From contig OX387202.1 of the NCBI GenBank assembly GCA_947561715.1, positions 10,987,001 to 11,051,000 on the forward strand: 64,000 bases of DNA, written 5' to 3'. A program made the translations under genes and the position numbers. Positions within the stretch are counted from its first letter, which is position 1. The number at the start of each line of letters is the position of its first letter. The notes under the pieces were generated by a model. That model was not told the DNA's origin. It did no database searches and saw nothing but the letters and a program-made list of their open reading frames with translations. This stretch comes from Ascidia mentula (lineage: Eukaryota; Chordata; Ascidiacea; Phlebobranchia; Ascidiidae). This document shows, one piece after another, positions 9,245-19,199 of this stretch.

Positions 9245-9730
9245 TCAATCCAAAGCGATCGGAGCTATGTACTTCTCCGGTAAAAAAACTGCTCTAGGCT
9301 TACAGCACATGGTTACACCTGTACTCTGCAATTCAATCGACTTTTGACGAATGCGCGACGCGATAATACACTCGGTGTCATCAGATGCAGTTGCGTAATA
9401 AATTAACATTAACCGTTCAAATCTATCCTCGATTTTCGGGAAAATGGCCACCACCGGACTTTCGAGCATGAGCGTTTTTGCCACGTCATAGAGGCCTTGG
9501 AGTTTGAAGCACTGCCCATCGTATTTCATATAGAAAGACGCACAGCGCAATTTCGTGCCGGCAACAAATATGAATTCTGTGTTAGTTGTCTTGCGTTATC
9601 GGCACGCCGGCACACAGCTTAAAGTCTAAAAACGATTGCACTTGCCTGATTTCTTTTGCTCTTGTTCCGTGCTTTGAGCAGAAGGACCTCCCTGCACCCA
9701 GTTCATTGCTTGAATCTTCCTGTTTGGCAT
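9245..9730 (-). CDS. Small two-exon Polinton gene, function unknown
   Basis: Exon 1 runs from ATG 9730 to 9646 and exon 2 from 9576 to a stop at 9245-9247; together they encode about 138 residues in frame. The intron (9645-9577, 69 nt) begins AG|GCAAGT and ends ACAG, a textbook GC-AG intron. Exon 1 begins MPNRKIQAMNWVQGGP. Exon 2 includes SFYMKYDGQCFKLQGLYD and FERLMLIYYATAS. The frame is open upstream to ATG 9847, so a longer start is possible. I do not recognise the protein. Its 3' end faces the protease gene. Confidence 0.6.
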
Positions 9731-9849
9731 TTTCGCAATTGTGACAAAATTGTGATGGCCCCAAAAACCTCGCGCGACAGACTTTAAAGCAAGCTGGAAG
9801 AGAACACAGAAAAAAGGGCAAACTGGCGTGTCGGTGGGCGTGGTCACAT

Positions 9850-10115
9850 GAACCGTGCGGTTTTATGTCCTGTCCCCCGCGTTCAATGGCACCATCAAGT
9901 GACCATCAATTAAGAAATCTCGTTTCTTAGCATTTTTTATTTGGCATGAATAGCATTCTCGAAAATGTACGAATTCTCAAAACGAAAGTCGAAATGAAAA
10001 TACACGCATTTTGTCATAGCAGCAAAGGTGACGTGGTGACACCGTCGGGGAGAACTATCCGCTTGGCGTAAAAATAATTTAATCCAACGCGATTTCCGCT
10101 GCGTGTGAAAAGTCG
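9850..10115. other. Gap between small gene and polymerase 3' end
   Basis: No gene supported. It presumably holds the promoter of the small minus-strand gene and the 3' end of the polymerase gene. Confidence 0.3.
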
Positions 10116-10828
10116 CTAATTTACAACTTGAAAGCCGACGTTGGTTCCTTCACGTGGCCTCCCTGTTTTGAGGACATGTAAATAATCATCAGCGTTAAGT
10201 GGGTTTTGTGCCTTGCATAAACCCTTCGAAGCACGCTTCATTGTATCGCCTTGACAGAAGTAAGTCTTCGCGGAAAGCGCCACAATGGAGTGACCGTAGA
10301 ATTCACATTTGTACTTTCCCATTTCACGTTGACAAAATCGCTCGTGCGCACGGCAGCAGTCGGCTTGCTCAAAACGGCCATGTGATGTCATATCTTCTAT
10401 AAAGCAGTCCCGGTGCATTTTGCAAGCTTTTGCGGGAAAGTAAGTTTCATAATTCTCATAAAATTCACGGCGTAGATCCGGTTTTATAATTTCGTCAATC
10501 GTGTCGGCGCTAAGTGCAATGTACACACTGTCGGTGTCACATAGGCAAATCTGGTACCCCTGTCGCACAAAGTACCGTTGAAAGCAATCATATACAATCT
10601 GGAGGAGATTTAATTTGGCCAGCTCGTTGACGAAGTATGACATTTGAATGGGCCTATCTTGACGCACTCGCTTCTTCGTGGTTTCCACCTCATACAGGTC
10701 TTGATTGATTTCTGTCATGTGGTAAAAGTTAGGGTCTTGTACAACGCGTCCCGCCGTCATTTGGTCACAGTACTTCACGTTCATAAGCTTGTCTTTTCTT
10801 AGAAGCACTGAACCGTAAATACCGTTGC

Positions 10829-11207
10829 CTTGGTGATAAAAATAATAAGGTTAAAGGTTAACTCTGTGCCCCAACAATGTTTTCGCACGATTACAGATCA
10901 CGTTTTTTCAAAATTGCGGCTGTTGCCTGCGAAACGCCACAGGCCACTATAGTGACCCAGCAAACAACGTGATTGCAGAAAGACTGCTTAACAGCGCATG
11001 TCAGGAAGCAGCAATCCAATCGATACACGATTATCGGTTCGTCTAACCGAGCAAAGTGCAATTCTCGCGGTGAAAATGGGTGCGCGAGGCGATCGTTACA
11101 CGCGTTTAAACAACCAACGGAATGTTAGCCTTGTGGGGTGCGGCCTCAGTGAGAAGTGGGAGCTAAATGGACCTCAAAACAGCGGTGACATCATAAAAGA
11201 ACCTCAC
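10829..11207 (-). other. Intron inside polymerase motif B
   Basis: Minus-strand intron of 379 nt with donor CAG|GTGAGG (11207) and acceptor AAG|GC (ending 10829). Without it the long exon stops at 11191-11193. With it removed the frame continues directly into the conserved YG segment of motif B and on to motif C. Phase is 1. I see no gene inside it. Confidence 0.8.
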
Positions 11208-12857
11208 CTGACAATTTATAAAAGTCCGCCAAGCTCCGTTTGGCCGGATCAACATCACCTTGTCGCCGCGCCGCCGTGACCGTTTCCGCAAAATGGCTGA
11301 AACATGCTCGCGGTTCAAATGCAATCACGCGGTAAATTTGCGTAATTTTAAGGCCATGCTTCAAATACCACTCGGCCAAAGGGGAAGCAAGAAGAATCCG
11401 TTCGGCGTGTATTGCGCCTATAAGCATCTGTCGCTTGGTTTTCAGTAGGCCCTGCTTCTCTGCATACGCGGACATTAAAGGTCCTATGTCTTCACGACCA
11501 ACTTTCGCGGCCTTGAATATAGGCGAATATTCCTTGAATGTGTCCCACAGTTCCTTAGGCACGTGTATGTCGCATTCTACGGCACCGAAAATACTGCCAT
11601 CGGTTATTCCGGCCAACAGCGTCTCAAAGGTCACCACCCGCGGCAGACGTGTATGCGGCCTGGGTCCTGCGGTTAGAAACGCCTGCACGTGCGCATCGGT
11701 TCGTTTTAGTTCGTTCCATTGACACTCATAGATTTCAATTAGCTGATATTGGAGCCCACGGAGATAGGCTGCAATTTCCACCGTCTTTCGGCGGACTTCC
11801 AATGTGTGTTCCGGGTCACTGAAGCTGAATTTTTCACTGCACCGAACACAGCGGTGGAAGTAGCACCCGTGGAAATTATACAGGGTATTCCCCCGGTCTG
11901 CATACCCGTCAACTGGTATACGTTTTCGACCAATGCGCACCTCTCCGCCATTCATCTGTCTCTGAATATGAACACCATCGGCGAAGGAGCGCCAGCGAAG
12001 CCATTCATCAGCTAAGAAACCATAACGCGCCGATCGGTCAACTTCGAACAGCGTTGTTTCTTCGTTTAATGTGGCCACCGAATAATAGCCTGTTGGCATT
12101 TTAAGTCCAGTAGAATGACAGTACATACTGTTACAGTCAAAACCAATGACAGCCTTGCATAACCGTGCGTTTTCACCAAATTCCAGCGCCCGAATCCGCG
12201 TTTTGTCCCGTTTATGATACCGGGAAAATATAATCGCCGGACCGCCCCTAAGATTGTCTCGTATCAGATGGAATAGATGCTTGTGGCGTTCGGGGAACAA
12301 CGCAAAATACACGTCGTCGTTTGTCTTAATGGCATCTTTCATGGCCATTTTGAGTGACAAGCCGGACAGAGATATACCTTGTTTGAGCATGTCCACTTCC
12401 GAGCGAGTGAATAACGCCCGGAGGTTCCCCATCGCTTGAACGAACGGCACCACGTCAAGCAGATTGTAGTGCATAAGATAATCTTTAAGGGTGCTCATTT
12501 TTTGTTGCTTCCAGACACGTAAGCATCCATCGTACGTCTCTTGAGAAATGCTTTCGCGCTTTTCATAAGTTCCTGTGGTTGGCCGTTTGTCACAAAGCAT
12601 TTACCTTGCTGAAACCCTGGCACGTCGCTGTACACCGCAACACTAAGTGGTATGTGCTCAGCAAGACATGCAGTTTTCGCGGTCGCATCAGGTAAATCCC
12701 GCTGGCTCATCATTGCTTCCCAATCATAACAAACAACAAAGGGGTAGAATCGATATTCCGAAGGAACGTGGATACCGAATATTCGCAAACGGTCGAAAAC
12801 TGTCGAAGCAATACGAAAGCAGCCGCCTGGGAATACTTCACGTGTGATAAGAGAATA

Positions 12858-14317
12858 GGGGCGACATGATGAGCACAACTCGCTATTGACGCAAAACCTC
12901 GCTAACGCAACTTTGGTATGACGAGCCGCGTTCTCGCTAAGCAATTCTCGTTAAGTTCCTCGCTAACTAACGAGGATCTCAGATCTCTCGCTAAACTTAT
13001 TTTTGTCGAAAAACTGCATTTTGGCAGCATATTTTGCAATTATTTGTTATAAAAATAGGCTAAAAATAACCAAGTATTCATGGGATATGTTTCACTTGGG
13101 GTAATAGTTTAATTTTGCTTGCCTACATTTGCAGTATGTTTTAACATTTTTGTGAAGATTTCCAAAAGCTTTAAAATATAGGGTGTTTAACAGCAAAACA
13201 ACATACTTTTACAAAAATATTCATCGTTGTGAAAACGATCGAGAGAACCACACCATTCGAATATATATTAGTGTCAATTTTGCATGGGTTGTTTTTCATA
13301 ACGTCTAAGTAAATACAATATAACCAATTGTAAATTTTCTGACTATATTTCTCAACTTATTGTGCATTTTTAAAAATTTTGACAATATTAATCGGGAGAC
13401 TATGAGTACCGTATTTTACGGACCATAAGGCGCATCTTAAATCCTTTTTTTTCCTCTTAATCGTGCGCCTTATAAGCCGGTGCGCCTAATGTATGGATCA
13501 AGTAGTGCTTTATTGCCTACACTCAAAACCAGTACCGATACTATTATAAATAAACCACCGTCTTACACAATAAACTACGGTAAAAGCAACTAGCAACTGT
13601 GATATTCATACTATTGTGACTTGCTTACATTTATTACGTAACAAGTTTTTGTTTAATGAGCTTTATACGGTAACCCATACTCCTTAAAATACGTTGCGTT
13701 CTATAGCCCGGTGCGCCTTATGTATGAACAGAACACTAATCAAAGCAATTTATTGACAGTGCGCCTTATAATCGGGTGCGCCTTATGGTCCGTAAAATAC
13801 GGTATTTTAATACCTGTTGTACGTTTCCGGCGTGTAAATGATTTAAATAACTCGCAATGTGTTGTAAAATTGTAATTTAATTTAAAAATTTTTACAACAA
13901 TTAAAAATGAGATTGATCAGTACAATGTTGGGATATTTGCTCAACTGTTAAGCCTAAAACCAAAGCAACAATTTCATTTGTGATTTCGGTCTCATATTAT
14001 CGTAAACTTACCTAAATAATGTAAACGAACAAAAAATGTGGGGTTAATTTCAAGATTCTATACCGCATATGCGCAAGTTATGTCAATTTACGCAACTCGC
14101 ATTCAGAAACATGGGACTTAAGGCGACGCAAAGGTCCCTTTCTCCTGAAAAGTGACGCATTCTCTCGTTTTCTTTGCGCCTTTGTACGAGGTCCTAACGA
14201 GATGTGCTCGGCATACCATTTTCCGTACCGAGGTCCTCGCTCGTAAACGCCTCGCTAATGTCTGTTTTAGCGAGCTCGGTAGTTTAACGAACGAGGAACT
14301 TCTCATCATGCCGCCCC
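12858..14317. mobile_element. DNA transposon-like insertion in the polymerase gene
   Basis: About 1,460 bp separating two parts of the polymerase N-terminal domain. The ends are inverted: GGGGCGACATGATGAG at 12858-12873 and CTCATCATGCCGCCCC at 14302-14317 (15 of 16 matched). Inside each end are many copies of a CTCGCTAA-like unit (left 12878-12995) or its complement TTAGCGAG (right about 14200-14280), a pattern of subterminal transposase-binding repeats. The exact boundary is uncertain: a CATG at both sides may be a 4-bp duplication. No transposase is present, so it is non-autonomous. The polymerase frame runs from 15276 into the right end and stops at 14118. Confidence 0.75.
13407..13804. 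mobile_element. MITE nested in the insertion
   Basis: Inverted ends of about 29 bp: TACCGTATTTTACGGACC and further at 13407 onward, mirrored at 13776-13804. The end sequence also contains an internal palindrome. TA at both outer edges may be the target duplication. The interior repeats a GTGCGCCTTAT-like string several times. No coding sequence is present. It makes a third nesting level: host intron, Polinton, transposon, MITE. Confidence 0.8.
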
Positions 14318-15332
14318 ATGTTTTCTGGTGCTGGAAGCATCGGTCCATGCGATTGAAGACCGCCTTGCAGACGGGGCAGGTGAAACTTGATGCATAAAGA
14401 GAAAAATTGGAGATGTAGCTAAAGTGATTGTTTGTAAGATCCAGATTCAAGATTGCGGTGCGTTTTTTCTGGAGACGACGAAAACTGCGGTACAGAATTC
14501 TGCTCACCCCCGATGCTTGCAGTTCGAAGACGTTAATGTTCAAATCAAAGCAAGCTTCAACCGCCGGTAGAAAACTCAGGCGCACACCGGGGAAGCCCGC
14601 AATGCAATTTTTGCCTGTGAACCGTTGACATAATTGCGTTGCTGTGGGACTTGGCGCGCCGACCCGTGACGTACTCATGTGAGAAGCAATACACCGGAAT
14701 AAACACAGATTATCGGTGATCGGCCGCCCATCGGCGGTTCTGTGAAATGTCACAAGACCAGTGTTGCGCGTCAGATGTCTTGGTAAATTAACAGGACTTC
14801 CAATCCATGCGTGCAGTGTGTAATAAACATAGAAAGTGATGTTTGTCAATACGTCAACATTCCATTTCGAGTCAGGGCGTTGTCTTCTAACCGTCTCAAG
14901 ATGGTCGCAGTCCGCAAGATTTTGAAAAAATTCGAGCAGATCATCACGCGATTGTATTAGTGTTGGATGTGGAAAGAAATTGGCATTATTGTCCGATGCA
15001 TGATAATAGCGACGTTCCCCCGATTGATTCACAAGAATGAAGCCAAAACTGCAATTAATTTTAAATGCCATCTGCCCGTCACCCAATATAGTGTGGACGA
15101 TGGCATCAACAAGAGTCCAGGCTATTGGCAACGAGAAATTGTACAATGACGTCACACGGCCAATACGCGCGTGAGTACGTATTGCCATCCAGCGCCGGGC
15201 AATCAAATCATCTCGCGGTGGCCGCTCGTCGGATATCAGCAACTGTCGGTTAGCGCCGCCGCCGGCTTGAAAGCGTCTAACCACAAATGAATGTTATCAA
15301 CCCGCGCACAAACGTCGTGATGTTTAACACAC

Positions 15333-16505
15333 CTACTTTCGCCGCCGACGGCGGGTGTAGCCTGTTGACCGACATTCTCTATACACCTGATCAATAAAAT
15401 AATTTACATGAGGCAGTTTCATGACGGTGACGGCCGTCTTACCATTTCGCACCGCCCGGGTTAAGCAATGGTGCAGGATTATGGGCCGGCGTGTCATTGC
15501 CACGCGCGCCCGATAACAACGGCTCGTCATGCTTCGACGGGTTTAAAATACCCAAGTCACGCAGAATTCCATCTATGGTGTCAGGGCAGGCGGCCATTGC
15601 ATCGACCACGCTAGGGGCGCTGTTAAAGCAACATCGGGTTATCGATTAGATTAGACAGTTACACAGGCACATTGCATGGATACCTTGCGTCCGCATCGCC
15701 AACCGGTTGCAATTCGACTGATTCCAGTAAATCAAAAAAACTCACTTCACTTGGTGGCTGTGAAATACCCCCAGAAATGTGTGAGTGTGCAATCGGAAGC
15801 GGTGTGCCAGAGTTTTGATTGTCTGTCGCAGGTGTCATGCTGTGTGAAAGCGAGTAATGATGTCGTTGAAATGCTATGGTTTAACGCCCGTCTTACCCGG
15901 ATTCGTTCTCGTTGGTTAACATGGAAGGCTGTGCCAGATTTAAATTTTTCAACGCGGCGCTGTATTGGCCGCTAACGCCAGCCGTCGCCTCATGTACAGG
16001 AAACATGTAACTTTGACTTTGTTGGGAGAAGTCCATGACGTATCTACCCTGAATCACATTATCAGACGCCGACGCCGCGCTAAAAGGGGATAATAAATTA
16101 TAAACTGTCAAGTATAAGAGCGGAAAAAGCATAAATTACGTGTGACTTGATGCATTGCTGGACTGAATCGGCCAAACACGGAATCTTTTAGACGCCTCCT
16201 GTCCGCTTGCGCTAAATACCAGACACGGTTAATAACGGAAAAACAAACAAATCGTAGACAACTTGCATCGGGCGTTTGTGTGCAACCCCGCAATGCCTCT
16301 CCCTGTGACGTTTGATATTGTGAAGCGAGATAAACCTGTAAGAGGCGGCTTTAGCACCTGCGGTGGCGATTTATAATTGAAAGGTTTACCTTTTACCGCA
16401 GTGATTGCACGCTGCACATTGATTACATTGCGAATCATGTTCCATGGCTTCATCTGCTTTGGCAAAATGCTTGCCGCAAAAACCGCAGTGAAATCGCACA
16501 AGCAT
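15333..16505 (-). CDS. 5' exons 1-5 of the Polinton polymerase gene
   Basis: Five exons: 116, 183, 156, 177 and 54 nt. Introns are 16389-16080 (310 nt), 15896-15840 (57), 15683-15620 (64), 15442-15387 (56) and 15332-15277 (56). Donors include GTAAAC, GTAAGA, GTATCC and GTGTGT; acceptors end TTTTAG, ACACAG, AACAG, ATCAG and GTTAG after pyrimidine-rich tracts. Every intron is phase 2, and reading through any of them meets a stop codon at or near the junction. Exon 1 encodes a Cys/His-rich segment; exons 2-5 encode low-complexity, polar, probably disordered sequence (for example QPPSEVSFFDLLESVEL). The chain leads in frame into the polymerase N-terminal domain at 15276. Confidence 0.75.
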
Positions 16506-16600
16506 TTTCGATTTTGAAGGTGCGCATTCAATCCGCTAATTTACGTTGGCAAGTCGTATCCCTATCGCGAGACACTTAGAAACTCTCCATGGGCGCACTC

Positions 16601-16609
16601 TTTTTTATA
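16601..16609 (-). promoter_or_regulatory. TATA box of the Polinton polymerase gene
   Basis: On the minus strand TATAAAAAA lies about 100 bases upstream of the exon 1 ATG at 16505, which predicts a transcript start near 16575. A short upstream ATG (about 16590) that soon stops would lie before or at that start. Confidence 0.6.
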
Positions 16610-17226
16610 CTAGTCAAGAGTGTCACACCGTGAAAAACAACGGAAATCGGTGCGGCCAAAAAAACAATCAAAGGAAATGCATGGATTGATTGTAATAGGC
16701 ATCAATCTCGAAGTTTACGCCTGTGAAATGCGCGGGAAAAGTTTCCGATCACCTTTTCGCATGATTTTTTACAAAGATCCATGCCATATGGCGAAAACCA
16801 ATGATCTCGCTATACTGCCCAGGCAATATGGGCCAACAAACCAGATGGCTAAGAGAACGGCATGCGCGTCATGAAAGATGTGGAAATCCGTAGAAATCGG
16901 AAAAATAGGGATACTTCAACATGGGAATGAATGGGCGCGACTTCAATCGGAAAACCCTTAAAAAACAACGGCCTTAGATAGGCATTGATAATAGTGTGAC
17001 TACCAAAACGGCGATATCCCTCTGCGGAAATATTACACAACTCTAGCCTGGGAATGTTTGGAATTCACATTGTTCGCTGACATGAAGGCACCATATACAT
17101 AGCATTATATCCAAAAAACAGACTGCATGGAAACAGCTTGCACGGAAACAGCTTGCACAAATCGAATGCTGGGAAAATAGAAAAAAATGTGGAAAAGCGA
17201 ATTTGTCATGGGACTGTGGTCTCATC
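16610..17226. other. Polinton region upstream of the polymerase promoter
   Basis: No supported gene. A weak plus-strand open frame from 16620 to 16874 starts at GTG and resembles nothing I know. A short direct repeat, GGAAACAGCTTGCAC, occurs twice near 17127-17158. Confidence 0.4.
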
Positions 17227-17784
17227 AGGAACCTCGCAAAAAAATGCATCTGCGACCCACACTAAAAAAAGGGGGGGGGGGGGGGGGCGTTGACTAAGCG
17301 GAGGCGTGCACAATTAACGAATGGATAACGCGATACATGGAGGCTGGTGAATTCCCTGGAGCAATTCACAAGTGATTGACAAGATCGTTTGTCGACCACG
17401 TCATCAATCATGTCATCACAACGTCATTAGAAATAACGGTCCAATTCAGGAAACAATTCACCAGATAGTTTCACAAACGCCACACGACCACACAGTGAAC
17501 TGCGTGTGACCTCGAATTCCTTGGCGAGGACATCTCAAACAAAGTTCACACGCTCAAGATAAAAATAGAATCAAGACAAACAATAGGAGAATCTAATTTT
17601 ACTCCCAACCAAGACCGGAAGGCTCATGAGTAACTGTGAGTATCTCCCTGACACATGTCCCCCTTTAAAATGCATACGAAAGAGAACGGAAGGAGTACTC
17701 TTTCCTGTCTCCCTAACCGGAAAGAGTAGCAGAGAGACAGGAAGGAAGTTCTCCCCGTTCTCTACTCTGTCACCCTTTACTACT
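17227..17784. repeat. Polinton right terminal inverted repeat
   Basis: About 558 bp, inverted relative to 2131-2706, ending CTTTACTACT next to the TATTTG duplication at 17785-17790. The two repeats differ by few substitutions, mainly homopolymer length and a 20-bp indel, which suggests the insertion is fairly recent or that the ends have been homogenised. Confidence 0.92.
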
Positions 17785-17790
17785 TATTTG
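17785..17790. repeat. Polinton target-site duplication, right copy
   Basis: TATTTG, identical to 2125-2130. Confidence 0.95.
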
Positions 17791-17880
17791 CACGACCTGA
17801 ATTATGACCAGAATATACCGGTGCCAGATGGAACCCTATCTGATTCGCACGTGATGACGTATGTGTTGGGTTTGCCAATA

Positions 17881-17993
17881 CCTTTGCCCGTAACTCAAGT
17901 CATGACTCGCTTCTGCCCCTAGTGGTGTAGATATCTTACCAATCTACACCACTAGGGGAAGAAGCGAGTCATGACGTGAGTTACGGGCAAAGG
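17881..17993. repeat. Long near-perfect hairpin
   Basis: Left arm 17881-17932 and right arm 17942-17993 are complementary over 52 bases with two mismatches, around a 9-base loop (17933-17941). The arms begin CCTTTGCCCGTAACTCA. It lies 91 bases outside the Polinton, in the presumed intron of the ficolin-like gene. It could be a foldback MITE or be transcribed as double-stranded RNA. Confidence 0.92.
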
Positions 17994-18075
17994 TTTTCAG
18001 AATTTGACACATATGTGAGATTTATATTTAAATAAAGTAAAACTCAAATGTTGGAAGTGTTACTCAGTTGAACTT

Positions 18076-18236
18076 GCAGTTGATCCACTCTGTTCGACAA
18101 CTCTGTGAATAAAATGTTCGATGTGTGAGTGGACATTGAATGTTAAGTGCATGAACTTAACTGTTCGATGTGCGGTTCTGTTCACTCTGCAGTTGATCCA
18201 CTTTGTTCGACAACTCTGTGAATAAAATCTTCGATG
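18076..18236 (+). repeat. Two copies of a 48-bp repeat
   Basis: 18076-18123 and 18189-18236 both read GCAGTTGATCCACT then (C/T)TGTTCGACAACTCTGTG and end in TTCGATG. The spacer also contains GTTCGATGTG, so a longer decayed array is likely. Confidence 0.85.
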
Positions 18237-18343
18237 AATTTACTTGAATATGATTTTTTGAGAGTTCACGGTGTTGGGAATTTGTTGTACTGCTGTGTTT
18301 GTATCAAATATCTATCTGTTCTGCTTGGTTTGTTAAAGTTTCC

Positions 18344-18655
18344 CTATCCAATGATAAATTTTGTCGAAAAGTGTTTAGAGAAGAATCTTATGCCTGTAAC
18401 AAGTCTCATCAAATCTTCTTTGCCAGCCACAGGTCCTTGGTCTCCCTTTCGACCTCGACGACCTTGAGGTCCACGTGGTCCCATCTTTCCTGGTCTTCCA
18501 GTCTCTCCTCTGACACCTTTTAAGCCGGAATGTTCTATCTCTGATCCTTGTTCTTGTCCGTCACATATGGAAACAACTCTGCATACTTGTTGTTGTTGGT
18601 GAGTTATGACAAGATGGCCGACCAACAAAACTCCAAACAAAATCAATTTCAACAT
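18344..18655 (-). CDS. Signal peptide and collagen exon (ficolin-like gene 1)
   Basis: From ATG 18655 on the minus strand, a hydrophobic signal segment LKLILFGVLLVGHLVI is followed by a short Cys-containing stretch (VCRVVSICDG) and about ten Gly-X-Y triplets (GLKGVRGETGRPGKMGPRG and on), then a non-collagen tail. A secreted protein with a short N-terminal Cys region and collagen is the layout of ficolins, in which a fibrinogen domain follows. FReD exons on the same strand and in the right order lie at 2039-1562, beyond the Polinton. An upstream AG near 18695 (ATTTACAG) may end a 5'-UTR intron. The exon's 3' end is not certain. Confidence 0.75.
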   Translation of the reverse strand: MLKLILFGVLLVGHLVITHQQQQVCRVVSICDGQEQGSEIEHSGLKGVRGETGRPGKMGPRGPQGRRGRKGDQGPVAGKEDLMRLVTGIRFFSKHFSTKFIIG

Positions 18656-18942
18656 TGTCAAACAAACTAGACTTTGAAAATCTGTAAATAGTTGCTCAGT
18701 CATCACATGGAAATTAGCAAAGTAAACGTCAACGTTAAATTTGCACCAAAATTACCTAATTAACAACTACATTTGAAATATGGAAGATTCACTGAGACCT
18801 GCTGGCGAAAATCAATACACGTTTATGCTGCGTAGATGAAACAAACATGAAAATAATGCAAATGATTAAATGTGGAGTTAAAAGAAAGTTTTTTTTGCCT
18901 ACTCAACTTCTCAATACTTTTGTTTGTTTTCACCATAAACAC

Positions 18943-19195
18943 CTTATGCTTGGGGCAGTTTCCTTTCGTGCATAATCTGCATCCTTGTTTTGTTGACTGG
19001 GTTGGGGCAGAAGAGGAACGTTTGATGATTCTCCACCAGATTCTCGAATTAATTTAGCTTTTTGAAGCATGCTGTCGACACTTTCAATTTCTTTTTGAAG
19101 CTTTACATTTGTTTCAACTGTTGGTTCTTCTTTTGTGGTTAGTTGACTTTGCTTGCTGTTATGTCTTTCTGTTACCCATGGCTGTAGCAAGCTTT
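18943..19195 (-). CDS. Unassigned exon candidate, polar coiled-coil-like
   Basis: An open stretch on the minus strand between acceptor GTTTCAG (ending 19196) and donor AAG|GTGTTT. It encodes about 84 residues, charged and helical in the middle (KLQKEIESVDSMLQKAKLI) and rich in Pro, Gln and Ser afterwards. No family is recognised and I cannot link it to the neighbouring ficolin-like or FReD genes. It may be a chance open frame. Confidence 0.35.
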
Positions 19196-19199
19196 CTGA

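Larger units (their letters stand above)
10116..16505 (-). pseudogene. POLB: Polinton DNA polymerase B, multi-exon, interrupted
   Basis: Read on the minus strand. Exons: 16505-16390, 16079-15897, 15839-15684, 15619-15443, 15386-15333, a long exon from 15276, and a last exon 10828-10116. All junctions have GT and AG ends and keep frame; the five 5' introns are all phase 2. Exon 1 is a zinc-finger segment (HCGFCGKHFAKADEAMEHD). The long exon has an N-terminal domain with CPVCKAVFNRM, the exonuclease motif YDWEAM (about 12.75 kb), motif A GFDCNSMY (about 12.12 kb) and, past an intron at 11207-10829, motif C CDTDSVY. It would replicate the element. Breaks: a 1,460-bp transposon at 12858-14317 and a frame shift in an A run near 12498-12504. 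The intron falls inside the K...YG motif B. Confidence 0.85.
2131..17784. mobile_element. Polinton/Maverick element, complete but decayed
   Basis: A 15,654-bp element starting AGTAGTAAAG and ending CTTTACTACT, flanked by the 6-bp duplication TATTTG. The family hallmarks are present: long terminal inverted repeats, retrovirus-type integrase, FtsK/HerA-type packaging ATPase, double-jelly-roll major capsid protein, minor capsid protein, adenovirus-type protease and type-B DNA polymerase. Structural genes and integrase run on the plus strand (3.0-8.8 kb). Polymerase and one small gene run on the minus strand (9.2-16.6 kb), so the two blocks converge near 8.8-9.2 kb. Frameshifts occur in several genes and a 1.46-kb transposon interrupts the polymerase, so this copy is unlikely to be autonomous. 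It lies between same-strand exons of a ficolin-like host gene. Confidence 0.96.

Noticed and set aside
13407..13804. Repeated GTGCGCCTTAT strings considered as a tandem array or CRISPR-like structure
   Set aside because: They are explained by the inverted ends and interior of a MITE; spacing is irregular and the host is eukaryotic.
14152..14628. Plus-strand frames over the transposon end and polymerase N-terminus
   Set aside because: Antisense to the polymerase domain or inside subterminal transposon repeats.
16620..16874. Plus-strand 84-codon frame upstream of the polymerase
   Set aside because: Starts at GTG, has no recognisable motif and overlaps the polymerase promoter region.
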